Both the position numbers and the translations under genes were made by a program. Shown here piece after piece: positions 21,608 to 26,217 of a stretch of 26,217 nt of DNA. This DNA comes from a virus. Position 1 is the stretch's first letter. Each line of letters begins with the position of its first letter. The notes beneath the pieces are model-generated. The model saw nothing but the letters and a program-made list of their open reading frames with translations, made no database searches and was not told the origin of the DNA. Location: positions 1-26,217 of IMG/VR virus record IMGVR_UViG_3300009506_000169. One strand, written 5' to 3'.

Positions 21608-21795
21608 CCGCCAGTCGTGCAGACATCGAAGCGGGGGAAGGAGTTGTCGAGCTCCTTTCTGCTCACTACAACCTTCCCCCGCTTGAATCTGAGGAAACCT
21701 CTGTTCTCATGCGGCGAGTGGCGGAGATTGAATTTCTCGAAAAGCATCTATCCGATCGGATGATTTATTCGATTAAAAAGGCTTTGTCAGAGTAA
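21182..21795 (+). CDS. Frameshifted tail assembly chaperone (G-T-type fusion)
   Basis: Product of -1 slippage at 21595-21601: the first 140 codons to AAG, then 64 codons read from 21601 (GCT TTA ACC ...) to TAA at 21793-21795. The added part begins ALTASRADIEAGEGVVELLS, contains RRVAEIEFLEKHLSDRM and ends AIKKALSE-like (SIKKALSE), acidic and helical. In lambda (gpG-gpGT) and Mu-type phages such a pair loads the tape measure. No other start or gene uses this -1 frame. The fusion length would be 204 residues. Confidence 0.78.
21595..21601 (+). promoter_or_regulatory. -1 ribosomal frameshift heptamer A AAA AAG
   Basis: Canonical X XXY YYZ in the correct phase: GCA AAA AAG in zero frame, with the -1 frame open for 64 codons beyond. 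The zero-frame stop TAA is 3 nt after the heptamer (21605). Confidence 0.8.
21629..21684 (+). repeat. Thirteen-bp stem downstream of the frameshift site
   Basis: AAGCGGGGGAAGG (21629-21641) pairs perfectly with CCTTCCCCCGCTT (21672-21684) around a 30-nt loop whose ends (GTTGT/ACAAC) can also pair. It starts 27 nt after the heptamer, farther than the usual 5-9 nt, so it may act when partly unwound or have another role. Confidence 0.65.
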
Positions 21796-21800
21796 AAATA

Positions 21801-21828
21801 TTGACTGAAATTATGCTGACGTTATACT
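21801..21828 (+). promoter_or_regulatory. Sigma-70-type promoter TTGACT-N16-TATACT
   Basis: Good -35 (21801-21806) and -10 (21823-21828) with a 16-bp spacer. The expected transcription start, 7 nt after the -10, is 21835, exactly the A of the next ATG, which predicts a leaderless message. It would drive the small membrane gene independently of the late operon. Confidence 0.7.
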
Positions 21829-21834
21829 GTAAAT

Positions 21835-22020
21835 ATGAACGGAGAAGAAACCAAACGCATCCCATTCCGGGAGCGGTTTCCCTACGTTGCGGAGAATGCA
21901 CCGGTGCGTTTCGGTATATATCTGCGCTTTTTGCCGGTCGTCATTTTCTTGTTGATTCTCGCCATCATTCCTATCGCCGTCATTTTTTCGTTTTTCGTTC
22001 TCCATTTAATTTTCGGATAA
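21835..22020 (+). CDS. Small membrane protein with its own promoter
   Basis: 61 residues. A charged, cytosolic-looking N-terminus (NGEETKRIPFRERFPYVAE) precedes a long hydrophobic stretch (about 30-60), enough for one long or two short membrane helices. No Shine-Dalgarno is present upstream, but a strong promoter places +1 on the ATG. It splits the chaperone and tape-measure genes, which are adjacent in most tailed phages. Such inserts (morons) often act in the lysogen, for example in superinfection exclusion. No family recognised. Confidence 0.62.
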   Translation: MNGEETKRIPFRERFPYVAENAPVRFGIYLRFLPVVIFLLILAIIPIAVIFSFFVLHLIFG

Positions 22021-22024
22021 AATC

Positions 22025-22045
22025 TTTCCTCCTTTCCGGAGGAAA
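22025..22045 (+). promoter_or_regulatory. Hairpin enclosing the tape-measure Shine-Dalgarno
   Basis: TTTCCTCC-TTTCC-GGAGGAAA: perfect 8-bp stem, 5-nt loop. The right arm is the GGAGGAAA that serves the ATG at 22049. No T-tract follows, so it is not an intrinsic terminator. This is the second late gene here with its ribosome site inside a perfect hairpin. Confidence 0.6.
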
Positions 22046-22048
22046 TCC

Positions 22049-24217
22049 ATGAGCTCCTCCGTTTATGAAACGGGCCTTGCCGTCACGGCATACGATGGCG
22101 CCACCGCCGTATTCCGAAAGATCGGATCTCACTGGGATTCCGTAAAACAAAAACTGAAAATGTCCGACACGGATATGGCCTGGGTAAAGCAGCTTGAAAA
22201 ACGAATCCTCATCGCCGGTTCTGTCTTTGCGATCGCCGGCGGAATGTTCATCTCGACAGTCGGAAGCATGACCCGATCGCGTATCGCGATCGAGGAGCTC
22301 ACGGGTGACATCCGTACCCTCGGTGCTACGGACTCAGAGATCCAGAAAATCGAAACGGCCACTGCGAATCTTTCGGCGCGCCTTGGCCTCAGTCAGTCGA
22401 CACTTCTTACCGGGGTCTACGACATCAAGAGTGCGGTGTCGACGCTGGACATGTCTACATTGCCTGAGTTTACCGAGGCGATCGGCAAAACTGCAATCGC
22501 GACGAAGGGCTCGTTCGAGGAACTCAGCAAGACGTTCGGGATGGTGTATAACCAGTTCGCGCATCGATACAAACATCTGAGCGATGTTGAGTTCGCGAAA
22601 AACCTCGCAAATAATGTGACGTGGATGGCAAACAAGTTTCGTGCTGACGGCGAAACGATCAATCAGGCGTTCACCACGCTCGGCTCGTCGGCGGCCGTTG
22701 CCGGCATCACGCTCGAAGAGCAATCAGCCGTGATCGGTCGCCTCCTGAATACGATGGTTCCGTCAACTGCTGGAAACAGCTTTCGCGTCTTCATCGATAA
22801 GCTCGACACCGGTCTTGCGAAAATCGGGATCTCGAAGATTGATCCGGTTACAAAGAAAATGAAGTCCATCCCGGACATCCTCGATGAGATCTCGAAAAAA
22901 TACCCGGACATGGGGAAGTCGGCGAAGATCCTGAACGAGGCATTCAGCGAGGAAGGGCTCAAGATGATCAAAGAGCTCACCCCTCATACGGCCGCTCTTC
23001 GCGACGACATGGCGGAAATCGCATCCGCTTCGATGGGAAAAAACTGGAAATTCCTCGACGAAGCGTCGGCGAAAAAGCTGGAAACACTTCCGGCGAATCT
23101 TCGCCGTATTCAGGAGGGGTGGACGTCGCTCTGGGGACAGATCTCCGGCGCGTCATCCGGCCCGCTGCTGACCGCAACATCACTCCTGGCAGACATGCTC
23201 GAGTGGTTTGTGAAAATCGCCGGCGAGCACCCGCGCTTTGCAAAATTCATCGGGACAACTGCGCTTCTGGTGACCGGATTGACTGCACTTGTCGCCGGTA
23301 TCGTCGCGGTCCGATCGGCAATGATGATCTGGACGATCATGAACTACTATAATACCCTCGCCCAGTCGGCGAATCTCACGATGTCTTCAGCTCATGCGAT
23401 CGGCCTGAAGGCCCTCGGGACATCGTTTGTTTCGGCAACCACAGCCGCCTGGGGCTTCACCGTCGCGCTTCTGACGAATCCGATCACCTGGATCGTTCTC
23501 GGGGTTGTGGCTCTTGTGGCGGGACTTGGCGCTCTAATCTACTACTGGGATGATGTTTCCGCGGCAACGACAAAATGGTTCACGGAGACGAAAGCAGCAT
23601 TCTCGAACTTCGCAATCCCCGGATGGGTGCAGGGTCTCGCAGCATGGTTGATGCCATTGGTCACACTGCCACTTCTTGCAATCGCTCACTGGGAGACACT
23701 TAAAGGGATCGCCGGGGACCTCTTCGCTGGAAATCTAGAAGGTGCCGTTGACAAGATAAAAAACCTTGCGAAACGAGCCGGATTCGGATTTATCTTTGCG
23801 TTCATTGACGGTATCAAAGCGGCCGCGTCAGATCTGTGGAGCGGAGTCGGCACGCTATTCGAAAAACTCGATCGATACCTCCCGCACTCCGACGCGCGCG
23901 AAGGGCCTCTCTCCAGACTGACCGCATCCGGACGTTCACTCGTGACAACATTCGCAACCGGGATGATCGCGGCAACCCCGATACTTGCGAACACCAGTGA
24001 AGATCTTGCGAAGGAGGCGCTCCGCACACCTACCATCGTATCAGAAACACTGTCTGGTTCTGGAGGATCCGGCAGCAGTCCAAAATTCGCGTGGAACGGC
24101 GATCTACACATGACTCTCCAGTATCCGAAAAGCAACTCGCGATCTGAGTTCAGAACTATGATTATTGAGATCCTCACAGAGATTATAGACAAAGAAACTC
24201 ATGGCGGTGCTGCGTGA
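22049..24217 (+). CDS. Tail tape measure protein
   Basis: 722 residues, the longest gene in view, right after the chaperone region. Residues ~45-75 have a hydrophobic helix (IAGSVFAIAGGMFISTVGSM), followed by a PhageMin_Tail-like region (LGLSQSTLLTGVYDIKSAVS, TTLGSSAAVAGITLEEQSAV) and SFRVFIDKLDTGLAKI. Two further hydrophobic blocks lie near residues 405-440 and 470-500. The C-terminal part is amphipathic with a Gly/Ser-rich link before the end. The protein sets tail length and helps DNA cross the membrane. Overlaps the next gene as GTGA. Confidence 0.88.
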   Translation: MSSSVYETGLAVTAYDGATAVFRKIGSHWDSVKQKLKMSDTDMAWVKQLEKRILIAGSVFAIAGGMFISTVGSMTRSRIAIEELTGDIRTLGATDSEIQKIETATANLSARLGLSQSTLLTGVYDIKSAVSTLDMSTLPEFTEAIGKTAIATKGSFEELSKTFGMVYNQFAHRYKHLSDVEFAKNLANNVTWMANKFRADGETINQAFTTLGSSAAVAGITLEEQSAVIGRLLNTMVPSTAGNSFRVFIDKLDTGLAKIGISKIDPVTKKMKSIPDILDEISKKYPDMGKSAKILNEAFSEEGLKMIKELTPHTAALRDDMAEIASASMGKNWKFLDEASAKKLETLPANLRRIQEGWTSLWGQISGASSGPLLTATSLLADMLEWFVKIAGEHPRFAKFIGTTALLVTGLTALVAGIVAVRSAMMIWTIMNYYNTLAQSANLTMSSAHAIGLKALGTSFVSATTAAWGFTVALLTNPITWIVLGVVALVAGLGALIYYWDDVSAATTKWFTETKAAFSNFAIPGWVQGLAAWLMPLVTLPLLAIAHWETLKGIAGDLFAGNLEGAVDKIKNLAKRAGFGFIFAFIDGIKAAASDLWSGVGTLFEKLDRYLPHSDAREGPLSRLTASGRSLVTTFATGMIAATPILANTSEDLAKEALRTPTIVSETLSGSGGSGSSPKFAWNGDLHMTLQYPKSNSRSEFRTMIIEILTEIIDKETHGGAA

Positions 24218-24759
24218 TAAATCTCGGCGGAGTCCCTCCGGTCAGCGCCGGCCAGATCGTCGATTCGTACGAAATCGCATTCGGCGACCCTCTGATCCTG
24301 TCCGGTACAGGGGAGAATAAAAACGTTTCATTTCGGTTCCCGCCTGGAACGAAGATAGGTCTGTCACAGAACCGAATCATGACGGCAACCAAAGTACCTG
24401 ATCGGTCCGGATCGATAAAGGAGATGAGCGGGTTCGATGACTGGAAAATAGATATCGAATTCAATCTTGTCCTGCCAGTCTACAACGACATGATCCAGAG
24501 AACAGACACAAGGATCGATCGCGTGGCAGATTTTCTCGGCTTTCAATCGATCATTGATGCACTTAAAAAGCTACACCGCGTCTGGAAGCAAGATCGAAAG
24601 CTCTCTGTTCTGAATGCGAAAATGAATGCACTCGAAATCGAATATTTCGTTGCCGAACAATTTTCAATCCCTGACAACGAGACGTATCACCACCAACCGG
24701 TGCGTCTCTCCGGATTAAGTGACACCGATTACGAACTGATTCTCGAGGGGCAGGCATGA
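24214..24759 (+). CDS. Baseplate-region protein, DUF6046-like candidate
   Basis: 181 residues from a GTG overlapping the tape-measure stop. The middle has PPGTKIGLSQNRIMTATKVP followed by SGSIKEMSGFDDWKIDIEF, a strand-rich pattern found in tail proteins next to LysM partners. The C-terminal half has a helical IIDALKKLHRVWKQDRK and then a strand repeat. Position between tape measure and LysM protein suggests an early baseplate role (Mu gpN-like or P2 gpU-like). The family name is only a suggestion. Confidence 0.68.
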   Translation: MINLGGVPPVSAGQIVDSYEIAFGDPLILSGTGENKNVSFRFPPGTKIGLSQNRIMTATKVPDRSGSIKEMSGFDDWKIDIEFNLVLPVYNDMIQRTDTRIDRVADFLGFQSIIDALKKLHRVWKQDRKLSVLNAKMNALEIEYFVAEQFSIPDNETYHHQPVRLSGLSDTDYELILEGQA

Positions 24760-25109
24760 TCGTCATCTGGAGAGATCGCGACACGTTCGAACGGCTTGCC
24801 GCCCGCTGGCTTGGTGACTGGACGCTTGGCCCGTTCATTCGAGACCGCAACGGAATCGGTGCGATCGATCCAGACGCATACACCAGAATCGAAATCCCTG
24901 ACGATTTTCCAGGAGCAGAACAGAAATACCTCGTCCAGGATGGAGATAGCTGGGAAAGCGTCTCTGCTTTGCATTATGGATCAGAGCGAGGATCAGAGCG
25001 AATCCGCAATGCGAATCCCGGTTCCCATATTTATGAACGGGTCGGTGAAAAAATCATCGTTCCGGCGCTGATCAACACCTCGAAGGTGAAGAGGTTGCGA
25101 AGTGCTTAA
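24756..25109 (+). CDS. Tandem LysM-like tail protein (X-type)
   Basis: 117 residues. Residues ~57-105 are LysM/gpX-like: KYLVQDGDSWESVSALHYGS, a helix, then IYERVGEKIIVPAL. The first half shows a weaker copy (DTFERLAARWLGD ... DAYTRIEIPDDF), so two LysM-like units lie in tandem. Such proteins sit between tape measure and hub in P2/Mu-type phages (P2 X before D) and bind glycan or the hub. ATGA overlap before; overlaps the hub gene by 8 nt. Confidence 0.75.
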   Translation: MIVIWRDRDTFERLAARWLGDWTLGPFIRDRNGIGAIDPDAYTRIEIPDDFPGAEQKYLVQDGDSWESVSALHYGSERGSERIRNANPGSHIYERVGEKIIVPALINTSKVKRLRSA

Positions 25110-26217
25110 CCTCGACTTCAAACTCCAGATCGGAAAGTTTTCAGTTCCGCATATCGTCCGTGCGGAGTGGAAGCACTCTCGCAGCGTTTTCGTGCAGGAA
25201 TTTTCAGTGATCCTCCCTCCTTACAAAAACATTGATGAGGTAAAAAAAGGGGAACGCGTAAAATTTTTCTGTGGCTACAAAGAAGTTCATGGGGAGAATC
25301 TTCCACTCGAATTTGAAGGGCTCGTCTATGAAATTGGTGCTCCGAACTTCCGCGAGACGGACGATAGTGAGGCGTATTATCGACGCACCGGCGGGGCTCG
25401 CGAAGGGAGGATGATCGAGATCAAAGCGCGCGATCCTCTGTACGAACTGAACTTTGTTCCGGTTTCAAAAATCTGGAAGCCGAGCAATAAAAATGCAATG
25501 AGGACATCGATATTCTGGAAGATGCTTTCTGATCTTGTCGGTCTTCCGATCAAGATGCAGTATGATCCACATGCAATCAATCAGTCCGATGGAATAGAGC
25601 TGGCAATTTTTCAGGGGATGTCGGTCATGAAAGCGTTCGTTATAATACATCGCATCCAGTTGAACGGCCTCGGACTCGACATCTATTACAGGGACGGGGC
25701 GATAGTTCTGCGCGATCCAGGCGACATTGAACAGATGCAAAATGAGATTGGAGTTTTTGTATTCGGAAAAAATATCATTGACGATGAACTATTTTCCCGC
25801 CCGGGGTCGGAGATAAAGGTTCGCGTACGCGGATACAATCAAAGCAACGGGTACTATATCGAGTCAACATACCCAACTTTGCTTGATCTGAAAAACATTC
25901 GTGTATTCAACCGACATGAATCTGCCACCGGCGAATATGCTGATTCCGTTCTCTCAGAAAAAATAAAAAACGACTACACAGAACAATTGTTTGATCTGGC
26001 TGGCGTCACTTCGATTGCTGATGCAAAAAGAAAAGCAATGAATATATGGGAGGAGATCGCGGGTGAGGGATTTCAGGGATGGTTCAGTTCATTCGGCTAT
26101 CCATCAGCCAGTATCGGTGATGTGATTGCGATCAGGGATCCGTCGAACCGCCTCCGTTCCGGTCTCGCAATCGTCGATGCTGTCGAAAAAAAATTCGACT
26201 GGTCAAGCGCTTCGTAT
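25102..26217 (+). CDS. Baseplate hub protein, P2 gpD / Mu gpP-like (3' end outside window)
   Basis: 372 codons visible from a GTG at 25102 (GAGG at 25090-25093). The frame has no stop up to the edge. N-terminal LNLDFKLQIGKFSVPHIVRA and FVQEFSVILPP form beta strands of a gp27/gpD-type hub. The middle has IFWKMLSDLVGLPIKMQYDP followed by IELAIFQGMSVMKAFVIIHR. Late strands include KVRVRGYNQSNGYYIES. It should cap the tube and hold the spike. Assignment rests on order after the LysM protein and overall pattern. Confidence 0.75.
   Translation, partial: MLNLDFKLQIGKFSVPHIVRAEWKHSRSVFVQEFSVILPPYKNIDEVKKGERVKFFCGYKEVHGENLPLEFEGLVYEIGAPNFRETDDSEAYYRRTGGAREGRMIEIKARDPLYELNFVPVSKIWKPSNKNAMRTSIFWKMLSDLVGLPIKMQYDPHAINQSDGIELAIFQGMSVMKAFVIIHRIQLNGLGLDIYYRDGAIVLRDPGDIEQMQNEIGVFVFGKNIIDDELFSRPGSEIKVRVRGYNQSNGYYIESTYPTLLDLKNIRVFNRHESATGEYADSVLSEKIKNDYTEQLFDLAGVTSIADAKRKAMNIWEEIAGEGFQGWFSSFGYPSASIGDVIAIRDPSNRLRSGLAIVDAVEKKFDWSSASY

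Noticed and set aside
1-26217. CRISPR array, tRNA, diversity-generating retroelement or IS element
   Set aside because: No spaced repeats, cloverleaf, reverse-transcriptase motif or IS-type terminal repeats were seen; the only transposase is the phage's own.

Overview
The window is most of a transposable (Mu-type) contractile-tailed phage or prophage, cut at both ends: the transposase runs off the left edge and a baseplate-hub gene off the right. The host is most likely Gram-negative, because the lysis cassette encodes a lipobox-plus-C-terminal-membrane-anchor protein of the unimolecular spanin type, which bridges inner and outer membranes. Base composition looks roughly balanced. I cannot name the host, and I see no tRNA, rRNA, CRISPR array or IS element.

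Left arm (1-4986, minus strand): a tightly packed leftward early operon. It begins with a Cro/Ner-like DNA-binding protein, followed by two small regulatory-type proteins, a one-helix membrane protein, a Com-like four-cysteine zinc-ribbon protein, a peptidoglycan-binding candidate endolysin, a winged-helix protein, a coiled-coil protein and a DDE transposase (D163, D276, E313). The control region (4987-5198) holds a strong leftward promoter whose 17-bp spacer carries a perfect CCCAA-N4-TTGGG palindrome. A second copy of the palindrome and a degenerate third copy flank it. Rightward lies a LexA/cI-type repressor with an HTH domain and a self-cleaving S24 domain.

Middle (5989-8167): cargo. A secreted ankyrin protein overlaps the end of the repressor gene and is probably expressed in the lysogen. 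Next come two visibly AT-richer genes for unknown membrane proteins, then a MerR/excisionase-like HTH protein, then a 154-bp gap with three dyads, one of them a good intrinsic-terminator shape.

Right arm (8168-26217, plus strand): late genes in near-continuous overlap. The order is two small holin-like membrane proteins, spanin, small and large terminase, a hypothetical protein, prohead protease with a nested scaffold, portal, MuF-like head protein, decoration protein, major capsid, four or five connector/completion proteins, tail sheath, tail tube, and a tail-assembly chaperone with a -1 programmed frameshift. A small membrane-protein insert with its own promoter follows, then tape measure, baseplate protein, a tandem LysM-like protein and the baseplate hub. 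The protease precedes the portal, unlike Mu.

Points most worth a second look: the operator embedded in the early promoter; the A AAA AAG frameshift site with a 13-bp downstream stem and a decoy copy 45 nt upstream; a well-formed promoter that would give a leaderless mRNA at 21835; hairpins that bury the Shine-Dalgarno sequences of the capsid and tape-measure genes; a lipoprotein signal read in frame into the large terminase; and an endolysin candidate placed with the early genes, away from the holins and spanin.
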